Assembly (NCBI GenBank): GCA_963835705.1
Contig: CAWIGR010000005.1
Location: 9,944-73,943, forward strand
DNA from: JACVRW01 sp963835705
Lineage (GTDB): Bacteria > Actinomycetota > Thermoleophilia > Solirubrobacterales > Thermoleophilaceae
DNA length: 64,000 nucleotides
Reading direction: 5' to 3'
This document shows, piece after piece, positions 18,459-26,522 of this stretch; positions within the stretch are counted from its first letter, which is position 1, and the number at the start of each line of letters is the position of its first letter. Both the position numbers and the translations under genes were made by a program. The notes under the pieces were generated by a model, which did not search any database, had not been told where the DNA came from, and saw only the letters and a list, made by a program, of their open reading frames with translations.

Positions 18459-18524
18459 GTGATGAATGCTAGATGGGCGGTCGGGGCCGGGAGCGGCTGA
18501 CGCCGCCCCCGGCCCGATCCCCCC

Positions 18525-20039
18525 TCAGCCCTCGTCGGCTTCGAACCAGTCGAACGTGCGGGTCACGGCCCGCTTCCAGTACTTGTAGTACTCGTCGCGC
18601 TGGGCCGACTCCATCTGCGGCTCCCAGCGCTTGTCCTCGACCCAGTTCTCGCGCAGGTCCTCGACCTCGTTCCAGAAGCCGGTCGCCAGACCGGCCGCGT
18701 ACGCGGCGCCGAGCGACGTCGTCTCCGGGACCTTCGGCCGGATCACCGGCACGCCGAGCAGGTCGGCCTGGAACTGCATCAGCAGGTCGTTGCCGACCAT
18801 GCCGCCGTCGACCTTCAGCGACTCGAGCTTCACGCCCGAGTCGGCGTCCATCGCCTCCACCACCTCACGGCTCTGGTACGCGGTCGCCTCGAGCGCAGCC
18901 CGCGCGATGTGCCCCGCGTTGACGTAGCGGGTCAGCCCTGCCACGACGCCGCGCGCGTTGGACTTCCAGTACGGCGCGAACAGCCCCGAGAACGCCGGCA
19001 CGATGTAGCAGCCGCCGTTGTCGTCGACCGACTTGGCCAGGTCCTCGACCTCGGGCGCGGCCTTGATCATCTTCAGGTTGTCGCGCAGCCACTGCACGAG
19101 CGCGCCGGTGATCGCGATCGAGCCCTCGAGGCAGTAGATCGCATCCTGGTCGCCGATCTTGTAGCCGACCGTGGTCAGCAGGCCGGACTTCGACGGAACC
19201 GCCTCCGTGCCCGTGTTGAGCAGGAGGAAGTTGCCGGTGCCGTACGTGTTCTTTGCCTCGCCGACCGAGAAGCAGGTCTGACCGAACGTGGCCGCCTGCT
19301 GGTCGCCGAGGTCACCCGCGATCGAGACGCCCTGCAGCGCACCGTCGGCCCTCACCTCGCCGTAGACCTCGCTCGACGCCCTGATCTCGGGAAGCATCGA
19401 CGTCGGGACGCCCATGATGCCGGCGATCTCCTCGTCCCAGCTCAGGGACTTCAGGTCCATCAGCATCGTCCGGCTGGCGTTGGTGACGTCGGTGATGTGC
19501 TGGCCGCCGTCGGTGCCGCCTGTGAGGTTCCAGATCAGCCAGGTGTCCATGTTGCCGAACAGCAGGTCGCCCGACTCGGCCTTCTCACGGGTGCCTTCGA
19601 CGTTGTCGAGGATCCAGCGGATCTTCGGCCCCGAGAAGTAGGTCGCAAGCGGAAGGCCCACCCGCTCCTGGAAGCGGGCCTGGCCGCCGTCCCGCGAGAA
19701 CTCGTCGACGAGCTTGTCCGTGCGCGTGTCCTGCCAGACGAGCGCGTTGTGGACCGGTTCGCCGGTGTTCTTGTCCCACACGAGCGAGGTCTCGCGCTGG
19801 TTCGTGATCCCGACGCCGGCGATGTCGCCGGCACTGGCGCCGGCGGACTGCATCGCCTCCTCGATCACGTCCTTCGTCCGGGCCCAGATCTCGTTCGCGT
19901 CGTGCTCGACCCAGCCCGGCTTCGGGTAGATCTGCTCGTGCTCCTTCTGGGCCACGCTCACGACTTGGCCGCCGTGGTCGAAGACCATGCACCGCGTGCT
20001 GGTCGTGCCTTGGTCCAGTGCTGCCGCGTACTCAGCCAT
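18525..20039 (-). CDS. glpK: Glycerol kinase
   Basis: A 504-residue FGGY-family kinase that phosphorylates glycerol with ATP, trapping it in the cell. It shows ALDQGTTSTRCMVFD (phosphate 1 motif), GWVEHDANEIW, the substrate-site WQDTRT, GDQQAATFGQ and TYGTGNFLL, and full family length. ATG at 20039. It lies 40 bases after glpF and upstream of glpABC in the same direction, giving uptake, phosphorylation and oxidation in order. Confidence 0.97.
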   Translation of the reverse strand: MAEYAAALDQGTTSTRCMVFDHGGQVVSVAQKEHEQIYPKPGWVEHDANEIWARTKDVIEEAMQSAGASAGDIAGVGITNQRETSLVWDKNTGEPVHNALVWQDTRTDKLVDEFSRDGGQARFQERVGLPLATYFSGPKIRWILDNVEGTREKAESGDLLFGNMDTWLIWNLTGGTDGGQHITDVTNASRTMLMDLKSLSWDEEIAGIMGVPTSMLPEIRASSEVYGEVRADGALQGVSIAGDLGDQQAATFGQTCFSVGEAKNTYGTGNFLLLNTGTEAVPSKSGLLTTVGYKIGDQDAIYCLEGSIAITGALVQWLRDNLKMIKAAPEVEDLAKSVDDNGGCYIVPAFSGLFAPYWKSNARGVVAGLTRYVNAGHIARAALEATAYQSREVVEAMDADSGVKLESLKVDGGMVGNDLLMQFQADLLGVPVIRPKVPETTSLGAAYAAGLATGFWNEVEDLRENWVEDKRWEPQMESAQRDEYYKYWKRAVTRTFDWFEADEG

Positions 20040-20079
20040 CTAGCCCCTCTCGGTCTGTGTATGGAAGATGTCGCCGACG

Positions 20080-20799
20080 TCAGCCTCCCGGCCACCACCA
20101 GTCGTACGCCAGCGCTCCGAGGACGCCGCCGATGATCGGGCCCACCACGGGGATCCAGGAGTAGCCCCAGTCCGACGGTCCCTTGCCCGCGATCGGCAGG
20201 ATCGCGTGGATGATCCGCGGCCCGAGGTCACGCGCCGGGTTGATCGCGTAGCCCGTCGGACCGCCGAGCGAGAGCCCGATTCCGAACACCAGCAGGCCCA
20301 CCAGCAGGGCGTTCAGGCCCGACACGCCGGTCGCCTCGTTGGCGACGATGGCGAGAATCCCGAAGACGAGAATGAACGTCCCGATGATCTCGGTGATGAT
20401 GTTGGCGCCGGGGTTGCGGATGGCCGGCGCCGTGCTGAAGCAGGCCAGCTTGAGCCCCGGATCCTCGGTCGCGCCCCAGTGGTTGAGGTAGGCCAACCAC
20501 ACGAGCGTCGCTCCGATGAACGCGCCGACGAACTCACCCGCGAGGTACTCCGGCACGTCGCCCCACTCGGTGCCGCCCTGGAAGGCGAACCCGAGCGTGA
20601 CCGCCGGGTTCAGGTGTGCGCCGCTGAACTGACCTACCGCATAAGCGCCCGCCATGACGCCTATGCCCCAGCCGAACGTGATGACGATCCAGCCGCTGTT
20701 CTGCGCCTTGGACTGGTTGAGCAGCACCCCTGCCACGACCCCGTTGCCCAACAGGATCAGGATCGCAGTGCCGATCACCTCTGCTCCGAAGATGCTCAA
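20080..20799 (-). CDS. glpF: Glycerol facilitator (aquaglyceroporin)
   Basis: A 239-residue MIP-family channel with six membrane segments and both NPA boxes: HLNPAVT (64-66) and AINPARD (187-191). The Asp after the second NPAR is the mark of glycerol-conducting members rather than strict water channels. The start is TTG at 20799, supported by a strong GGAGGAGGAG just upstream; there is no nearby ATG or GTG with a site this good. About 94 bases separate it from dhaL. Confidence 0.95.
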   Translation of the reverse strand: MSIFGAEVIGTAILILLGNGVVAGVLLNQSKAQNSGWIVITFGWGIGVMAGAYAVGQFSGAHLNPAVTLGFAFQGGTEWGDVPEYLAGEFVGAFIGATLVWLAYLNHWGATEDPGLKLACFSTAPAIRNPGANIITEIIGTFILVFGILAIVANEATGVSGLNALLVGLLVFGIGLSLGGPTGYAINPARDLGPRIIHAILPIAGKGPSDWGYSWIPVVGPIIGGVLGALAYDWWWPGG

Positions 20800-20893
20800 A
20801 GCTCCTCCTCCGTGCGTTTGCCTGACGAGCGCGACCGGACACTAATGCGGATCGCTGCTTGGAAGCAACCACCGCAAGCGTCCCTTCAGCCCG

Positions 20894-21526
20894 TCACCCC
20901 CCGAAAGTGCGCGCAGCGACCCCGAGTAGCAGCTGCGAGGACGTCGCGCCGGGGTCCTGGTGGCCGACGCTGCGGGGCCCTAGGTAGCTGGCCCGTCCCC
21001 GGCGGGCCTCGAGGGGGATCGTCGCCCGCATTCCCTCCTCCGCCGCGTCCGCCGAGCGCGTCAGCGCGTCGGCCAGCCCGCTGCCGTCGCCTTCGGCGGC
21101 GCGCAGCGCGTCCACGGCGGGCACGAGCGCGTCGACCATCGTCTTGTCGCCGGGCTCGGCCTTGCCGCGCGCCTGAACCCCCTTCACCCCGGACTCGAGC
21201 GCCGCCGTCCACCCGGCGAGGTCGAGCTCCTCACGACCCGCCGACGCCGTGCCCATCTGCAGGAACAGCGTCCCGTACAGCGGGCCGGCGGCTCCGCCGA
21301 CGCTCGACACCAGCGCCATGCCGACCGCTTTGAGCAGTGCGCCGATGTCCTCGCCGTCGGTGCCGTCCATCTTCTCGACGGCCTTGCGCATGCCGCGGTC
21401 CATGTTGGTGCCGTGGTCACCGTCGCCGATCGCCGTGTCGAGCTTGACCAGCTCGGCGCGGCGTTCGGCGATCTCCTCGGCGTAGGCACGGATCCAGTCG
21501 CGGACCGCGGTCGAGGTGATGCTCAC
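20894..21526 (-). CDS. dhaL: Dihydroxyacetone kinase ADP-binding subunit DhaL
   Basis: A 210-residue subunit holding tightly bound ADP that is re-phosphorylated by DhaM and donates to dihydroxyacetone on DhaK. The Mg-ADP aspartates are in LDTAIGDGDHG (Asp30, Asp35, Asp37). Other family blocks are SSVGGAAGPLYG, GDKTMVDALVP and SYLGPRSVGHQDPGA. GTG 21526 follows the dhaK stop by 10 bases with GAGAGG upstream. The gene pair plus the DhaM fusion points to the PTS-dependent, not ATP-dependent, type of kinase. Confidence 0.95.
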   Translation of the reverse strand: MSITSTAVRDWIRAYAEEIAERRAELVKLDTAIGDGDHGTNMDRGMRKAVEKMDGTDGEDIGALLKAVGMALVSSVGGAAGPLYGTLFLQMGTASAGREELDLAGWTAALESGVKGVQARGKAEPGDKTMVDALVPAVDALRAAEGDGSGLADALTRSADAAEEGMRATIPLEARRGRASYLGPRSVGHQDPGATSSQLLLGVAARTFGG

Positions 21527-21536
21527 GGTGTGCCTC

Positions 21537-22535
21537 TCAGCCCATGCGGAGCGCAGGCGTGTCGACGGGCGCGTCCCACAGCCGCGTCAGCTCGTCGTCG
21601 AGCTTGAGCAGCGTGATCGAGCAGCCCGCCATCTCCAGCGAGGTGATGTAGTTGCCGACCAGCCGGCGCTCGATCGTGATGCCACGCTCCTGAAGGAAGC
21701 GGTCGAGCTCGCGGTAGACGATGTAGAGCTCGATCAGCGGCGTGCCGCCCATCCCGTTCACGAGCGCCAGCACGCGGTCGCCGGACTCGTACGGCAGGTC
21801 CTCCACGATCGCGGTCGCGAGGCGCTCGACGACGTGGGCGGCCGACGCGAGCGGCTCCCGGAACCGGCCCGGCTCGCCGTGGATGCCGATTCCGATCTCC
21901 ATCTCGTCGTCGGCCAGCTCGAAGCTCGGCTCGCCCGAGCCGGGCGTCACGCACGGGGTCAGCGCCATGCCCATGCTGCGGCCCTGGCCGTTGACGGTCC
22001 GGCACAGCTCGGCCACCTCGGCGAGGGACTTGCCCTCCTCCGCGGCCGCGCCGCAGATCTTCTCGGCGATCACAGTGATGCCCACCCCGCGGCGGCCCGC
22101 GGTGTAGAGGCTGTCCTGCACGGCCACGTCGTCGTTGGTGACCACGGCCTCGACTTCGACGCCCTCGCCCTTGGCGAGATCCGCGGCCATCTCGAAGTTC
22201 AGCACGTCGCCGGTGTAGTTCTTGACGATGTGCAGCACGCCCGCGCCGCCGTCGACCGCCTTGGTGGCCTCGAGCATCTGGTCGGGCGTGGGTGAGGTGA
22301 AGACCTCGCCCGGGCACGCGGCGTCGAGCATGCCGCGGCCGACGAAGCCGCCGTGCATCGGCTCGTGGCCCGAGCCTCCGCCCGAGATGATCCCGACCTT
22401 GCCCTGGACCGGAGCGTCGGCGCGCACGATCACGTACGGGTCGTAGCTCACACGAAGCTGGTCGCCATGTGCCGCCTCGACGCCCTCGAGCGCCTCGCGC
22501 ACCACGGCGTCCGGATCGTTGATCAGCTTCTTCAT
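21537..22535 (-). CDS. dhaK: Dihydroxyacetone kinase substrate-binding subunit DhaK
   Basis: A 332-residue subunit that binds dihydroxyacetone as a hemiaminal on a histidine. That His is His219 in IGIGIHGEPG. Also seen are SGGGSGHEPMH, VKNYTGDVLNFEMA and NGMGGTPLIELY. ATG 22535 has AGGAGGG upstream; a longer frame to 23201 is only open reading through plsC. It is the first gene of the minus-strand glycerol/DHA cluster, 101 bases from plsC, so the cluster promoter probably lies at 22536-22636. There the minus strand carries a -10-like TATACG but no clear -35. Confidence 0.96.
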   Translation of the reverse strand: MKKLINDPDAVVREALEGVEAAHGDQLRVSYDPYVIVRADAPVQGKVGIISGGGSGHEPMHGGFVGRGMLDAACPGEVFTSPTPDQMLEATKAVDGGAGVLHIVKNYTGDVLNFEMAADLAKGEGVEVEAVVTNDDVAVQDSLYTAGRRGVGITVIAEKICGAAAEEGKSLAEVAELCRTVNGQGRSMGMALTPCVTPGSGEPSFELADDEMEIGIGIHGEPGRFREPLASAAHVVERLATAIVEDLPYESGDRVLALVNGMGGTPLIELYIVYRELDRFLQERGITIERRLVGNYITSLEMAGCSITLLKLDDELTRLWDAPVDTPALRMG

Positions 22536-22636
22536 GCACCCTCCTGGTGTCGCTGTGGGTCGTACCCGGCGTGGGGACCGTATACCGGGCGGTCGGCGCT
22601 CGCAACGGCGGGAGCGCCGGCGACGAGACCTGGGTC

Positions 22637-23563
22637 TCAGGCGGGGGTGCTGGTGCGATCCGCTGCGGGCTCCGGCGGCGCCGCCGGAGCGCGTTCGAAG
22701 CGCGCGGGGGTGGCGGGCGCCGGCGGCGCCGGCAGGCCCTTCCGGTCCCAGAAGTCGCGCACCGCGTCCATGGCCTCGTGCCGGTGCTCGACGCCGCGCG
22801 GGCGAATCGGCCGGCCGAAGCGCACCTCGACCTCGTGGCGGCGCGAGACGAGGCCGCCGGTGGGGATGCGCCGCGGCCAGTTCTGGCCGGGCGGCATCGC
22901 CTCGTGGGTGCCGCTGATGTAGATCGGCACGATGTCGATGTCGTGGTTGGCGGCGATCACCGCGGCGCCCGAGCGCGGCTGGCCGATCTGGCCGTCGCGC
23001 GAGCGCGTCCCCTCCGGGAACATCACGAGGTTCCAGCCCTCGTCGATCAGCCGGTCCACGTGGTCGGTCGCGCCGTTGCCGAGCCCGCCGCCCTGGCGGC
23101 CGAGCGGCACGGTGTTGAACAGCAGCGCGACGCCGCGGGCCTTCCAGCGGCTGTCGTAGAAGTAGTCGGCCGCCGCGGCCACCGCCGTGCGGGCGCGCCA
23201 CTTGCGCGGCATCGCGCGCAGGATGGTGGGGGTGTCGAGATGGCTCGAGTGGTTGGCGACGAAGACCACGGGATGCTCGAGCGTGTCGAAGACCTCGCGG
23301 CCGACGCTGCGGTTGCGCACGTAGTAGTCGATCAGCGGGCCGAGCCCAAGGCTGATCAGCCCCTCGCGCGCGGCCTTCGCGGCGTCGCAGCGCGCCCAGG
23401 AGACGTCCATCTCCGCGTACTGGCGGGCAAGCTCGGTGCCCTTGGTGCGCAGCTCGCTGCCGCGGGTGCGCAGCTCGTCGCTCAGATCGGGGATCCGTCC
23501 CCTGATGTCAGGTACGCGCTCCCGCAGATTGGGCACGCGTGGCTTGGCTTTCTCCTCGCCCAT
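22637..23563 (-). CDS. 1-acylglycerol-3-phosphate O-acyltransferase (PlsC family)
   Basis: A 308-residue acyltransferase with the catalytic NHSSHLD (H105-x4-D110) and the glycerol-phosphate-binding FPEGTRS (182-188). It likely makes phosphatidic acid, though PlsC-fold proteins act on several lipids. The N-terminal 45 residues form an odd seven-residue ladder: VPNLRER, VPDIRGR, IPDLSDE, LRTRGSE, LRTKGTE. This probably forms a helical membrane-surface extension not typical of PlsC. The C-terminus is Pro/Ala-rich. ATG 23563; divergent from the aldo/keto reductase gene. Confidence 0.92.
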   Translation of the reverse strand: MGEEKAKPRVPNLRERVPDIRGRIPDLSDELRTRGSELRTKGTELARQYAEMDVSWARCDAAKAAREGLISLGLGPLIDYYVRNRSVGREVFDTLEHPVVFVANHSSHLDTPTILRAMPRKWRARTAVAAAADYFYDSRWKARGVALLFNTVPLGRQGGGLGNGATDHVDRLIDEGWNLVMFPEGTRSRDGQIGQPRSGAAVIAANHDIDIVPIYISGTHEAMPPGQNWPRRIPTGGLVSRRHEVEVRFGRPIRPRGVEHRHEAMDAVRDFWDRKGLPAPPAPATPARFERAPAAPPEPAADRTSTPA

Positions 23564-23621
23564 GCCCCAAGTACTCCGTCGGCCGGGAACGGTTTCTCGG
23601 TACCCCGCTTAGGCTTCCGGC

Positions 23622-24560
23622 ATGCCTGCAGACCGCGCCGGCGCGGAGATCGGGCTCGGCCTCGCCGCCCTCGGGCGGCCGGGCTACATCAACCTGGGCC
23701 ACGGTCGCGACGTGGACGACGTCGCCGTCGAGCGGATGGAGCGCGTCGCGCACGAGGTGCTCGACGCCGCCTGGGAGAAGGGAGTGCGGGCGTTCGACGC
23801 GGCGCGCTCCTACGGGCGCGCGGAGGCGTTCCTGGCGACGTGGCTCGAGCGGCGCGAGCTGGCGTCCCGCGAGGCGCAGGTGAGCTCGAAGTGGGGCTAT
23901 TCGTACACCGCCGGCTGGCGGGTGGACGCGGACGAGCACGAGGTCAAGGACCTCACCGCGGCGCAGCTTCGGCGCCAGTGGCGGGAGACGAGCGAGCTGC
24001 TCGGCGACCACGTGCGTCTCTACCAGATCCACTCGGCCACCATCGAGAGCGGAGTGCTCGAAGACCGGGAGGTCCTCGCCGAGCTGGCCGCGTTGCGCGA
24101 GCGCGGCGTGCGGATCGGGCTCACGGTCACGGGGCCCGGACAGGCCGCGACGATCGAGCGCGCCCTGCAGACGGGCGGCTTCGACGCGGTTCAGGCGACC
24201 TGGAACCTGCACGAGCGCTCGGCCGCCGGCGCCCTGGCAAGCGCGCACGAGGCCGGGCTGTACGTCATGGTCAAGGAGGCGCTCGCGAACGGGCGGCTCA
24301 CGGCCCGGGGCGCCCACCCGGAGCTGACGCGCGCGGCTCACGACCGCGGTACGACGGAGGATGCGCTGGCGCTCTCCGCGGCGCTCGCGCAGCCGTGGGT
24401 AGACCTCGTGCTGAGCGGGGCGGCGACGGTGGCGCAACTGCGCAGCAACCTCGGGGCGCGGGAGGTCGCCTGGGACGACGAGCTCGAAGGGCGGCTCGCC
24501 GGGCTGGTCGAGGAGCCGGACGCCTACTGGGCCGCGCGCGCCGAGCTGCCCTGGAACTGA
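23622..24560 (+). CDS. Aldo/keto reductase
   Basis: A 312-residue NADPH-dependent oxidoreductase of the aldo/keto reductase superfamily. The catalytic tetrad is visible: Asp59 and Tyr64 in FDAARSYGRAE, Lys90 in SSKWG, and His137 in YQIHS. The C-terminal NADPH-binding part is shorter than in classical members. Substrate cannot be predicted. ATG 23622 lies 58 bases from the divergent plsC start. Confidence 0.9.
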   Translation: MPADRAGAEIGLGLAALGRPGYINLGHGRDVDDVAVERMERVAHEVLDAAWEKGVRAFDAARSYGRAEAFLATWLERRELASREAQVSSKWGYSYTAGWRVDADEHEVKDLTAAQLRRQWRETSELLGDHVRLYQIHSATIESGVLEDREVLAELAALRERGVRIGLTVTGPGQAATIERALQTGGFDAVQATWNLHERSAAGALASAHEAGLYVMVKEALANGRLTARGAHPELTRAAHDRGTTEDALALSAALAQPWVDLVLSGAATVAQLRSNLGAREVAWDDELEGRLAGLVEEPDAYWAARAELPWN

Positions 24561-24581
24561 GGCGCGGGCGCCCCGCGGCGG

Positions 24582-25253
24582 CTAGCGCGTGCGGATCTCT
24601 CCCGTGCGGCCATAGAGCACCCGGTCGTCCGGCGGGTCGGTGGCGACCAAGAGCCCCACCAGCACGAGCGCCGCAACGACGAGAGCGGCCGCGAACCGGA
24701 GCGCGTCGGTGCGGACTTTCGCCCGCCGGGCCCGCCGCCGCGCGTCGAGCTCGGCCGGGCCGAGCAGCTCGGCAACCACCGGCTCGGAAAGCCCGAGCTC
24801 GTGCTCGCGGCACCAGCGCAGCACCGCGTCCAATCCCTCGGCCTCCACGACCGGCACGTGGTAGGCCTGGCCGAGCCGGTGCAGGAGCTCGGCGTTGCGC
24901 CCGGGCGCCAGAAACAGCGCGTAGGGCCGGGCCCGCTCCGCTCGGAAGCCGTCCTCGTGGACCTCGATCGCGCCGCGGGCTTCGACGATGCCGGGCACCT
25001 CGCGCCGCCGGGCAAGGATCCGCCGCGCCGACCACGGGCGCGGATGCCACGCATGGACGCCGCAGCTGCACTCCGGGGCGGGTGCGCTGTGTCCCTCTGC
25101 GCCTGGGCACGAGGCCTCGAGCCAGGCGCCGCCGGCGGGCCAAGGCGCGGCGTCCCGGTAGGCCCCGGCCAGCCGCTCGTCCGGGCGCTCGCCGCCGACG
25201 GACCATGTGCGCAGGCCGTAGACCGGGGTGGCGACGAGCGGCGCGCCGCTCAT
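24582..25253 (-). CDS. Unknown protein with Cys-x-Cys motif and C-terminal membrane anchor
   Basis: A 223-residue protein without recognised domain. It begins MSGAPLVATPVYGLRTW and carries ECSCGVHAWHPRP (possible metal site) near residue 65-75. A central alpha/beta-like region follows. A single C-terminal membrane segment (FAAALVVAALVLVGLLVA) comes before a short charged tail, so it is likely tail-anchored. The frame is open upstream to an ATG at 25412, but that extension is Pro/Ala-rich and low complexity, so ATG 25253 is preferred. Convergent with the aldo/keto reductase gene, 21 bases between stops. Confidence 0.6.
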   Translation of the reverse strand: MSGAPLVATPVYGLRTWSVGGERPDERLAGAYRDAAPWPAGGAWLEASCPGAEGHSAPAPECSCGVHAWHPRPWSARRILARRREVPGIVEARGAIEVHEDGFRAERARPYALFLAPGRNAELLHRLGQAYHVPVVEAEGLDAVLRWCREHELGLSEPVVAELLGPAELDARRRARRAKVRTDALRFAAALVVAALVLVGLLVATDPPDDRVLYGRTGEIRTR

Positions 25254-25448
25254 CCGGGTCTCGCGGGCTCGGGCTTGGGCTTGGGCTCCCGGGCGGGGGA
25301 GGGCGGCTCCCGGGCGGGCTTCGGGTTCGGGCGGCGGCAAGGGCACGGGCGGCGGCACCGGGGACTCGCTCGGCTCCGAGATGATCCGCCTCGAAGGACC
25401 GTCCACACCCATACGACAAATGATGACATCGCGAAGCGAGCGCTCTGG

Positions 25449-25464
25449 CTGGCTGGCCAGTTAC
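25449..25464. promoter_or_regulatory. Candidate TetR operator, half-conserved palindrome
   Basis: CTGGCTGGCCAGTTAC is centred on CTGGCCAG and lies 14 bases before the ATG of the tetR gene. It matches 12 of 16 positions of the perfect palindrome in front of the R2lox gene (62597-62612). Position fits an autoregulatory operator; binding by the adjacent TetR protein is inferred. Confidence 0.45.
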
Positions 25465-25478
25465 CATCCCGAACGGGG

Positions 25479-26087
25479 ATGGAAGCTTCTGTAGCCGCGC
25501 CGCGGCGACTAGACGGCGACAAGGCCCAGCGCATCATCGAGGCCATGCGCTCGAGCGTGGGCACGCGCGGGGCGGCCGGGTCGACGTTCGACCACGTCGC
25601 GCGCGAGGCCGGCGTGTCGCGCGGGCTGCTGCACTACTACTTCGGCTCCAAGGAGCAGCTGCTCATCGAGGTCGTGCGCCACGACTGCGAGGCGCGCATC
25701 GAGGCGCTCGACGAGCGCATCGCGCGGGCCCGGACCGTGGACGAGATCGTGGAGGCGCTGGTGGCCAGCCTGCAGGAGTTCATCGAGGGCGAGCCCAGCA
25801 GCCAGGCCGTGATCTACGAGATGCTCTCCGCCTCGCGCCGCTCCGAGGACATCCGCACCGAGCTGGCCGAGCTGTACCGGCGCTGGCGCGCCCACCTCGC
25901 CGAGTCGCTGCGGGCAAAGGAGCGCGAGGGCGTCGTGCGGCTGAAGGGCGACCCCGAGTCGGTCGCCTCGATGCTGTTCGCGCTCGGCGACGGCTTCGGC
26001 ATCCAGGTGGTGTCGGACCCGGACTGGGACCGGGACTCCGCCTTCGGCCTGGGCCTGATGATCGCCCGCGGCCTGCTCGGCCCCTAG
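25479..26087 (+). CDS. TetR family transcriptional regulator
   Basis: A 202-residue dimeric repressor-type regulator. The N-terminal helix-turn-helix (about 35-62, TFDHVAREAGVSRGLLHYYF then GSKEQLL) is typical of TetR. The C-terminal ligand domain is helical and resembles TetR_C regions of fatty-acid and small-molecule sensors without a specific match. The ATG at 25479 gives a normal length; an upstream open frame to 24801 overlaps another gene and is not coding. A palindrome lies directly upstream, suggesting autoregulation. Confidence 0.93.
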   Translation: MEASVAAPRRLDGDKAQRIIEAMRSSVGTRGAAGSTFDHVAREAGVSRGLLHYYFGSKEQLLIEVVRHDCEARIEALDERIARARTVDEIVEALVASLQEFIEGEPSSQAVIYEMLSASRRSEDIRTELAELYRRWRAHLAESLRAKEREGVVRLKGDPESVASMLFALGDGFGIQVVSDPDWDRDSAFGLGLMIARGLLGP

Positions 26088-26117
26088 CGCCTCCGCGCGG
26101 GCTTAGGCTTCGCGGCC

Positions 26118-26522
26118 ATGGAGCCGCTGCCGCGCTGGGAGCGAGGGACGCCCGCCGTTCTGTGCGTCGCGGGCCCGCACCCGATCCCGGTCACCGCGTT
26201 TCTCCGTGCGGGCGACGACCGGGTGCTGCTCGCGATCGGACGGAAGCGGGAGACGCTGCGCCGCCTGCGCGAGGACCCGGCCGTGGCGCTTCTCCTCATG
26301 GGCGCCGGGCTTGCCTTCACGGCCCACGGCCGCGCCCGCGTGATCGCCGAGCGGCTCGAGGTCACCGACACGGTGGTGGCCGTGGAGGTCGTGGTGGAGC
26401 GCGTTCAGAACCACCTCGCCGACGGGCGCACGGAGATGCTCGACGGCCCCCGGTGGCGCTGGTGCGCCGACGAGCACGGCGAGGCCGAGGACGCGATCCT
26501 GGCCGAGCTCGAGAGCCTCTAA
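26118..26522 (+). CDS. Pyridoxamine 5'-phosphate oxidase-fold protein (flavin/F420-binding split barrel)
   Basis: A 134-residue split-barrel protein. It has the typical pattern PRWERGTPAVLCVAGPHPIP, VLLAIGRKRETLRRLREDPAVAL and FTAHGRARVI, the last two being the strand-turn-strand blocks seen in PNPOx-like proteins. Members bind FMN, F420 or haem and are often oxidoreductases of unknown substrate. ATG 26118. Its stop overlaps the convergent glyS stop by 4 bases. Confidence 0.75.
   Translation: MEPLPRWERGTPAVLCVAGPHPIPVTAFLRAGDDRVLLAIGRKRETLRRLREDPAVALLLMGAGLAFTAHGRARVIAERLEVTDTVVAVEVVVERVQNHLADGRTEMLDGPRWRWCADEHGEAEDAILAELESL

Noticed and set aside
21537..23201. 554-codon minus-strand frame joining dhaK to an upstream segment
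   Set aside because: The upstream half is the shadow of plsC in another frame; DhaK starts at ATG 22535 with a good ribosome site.
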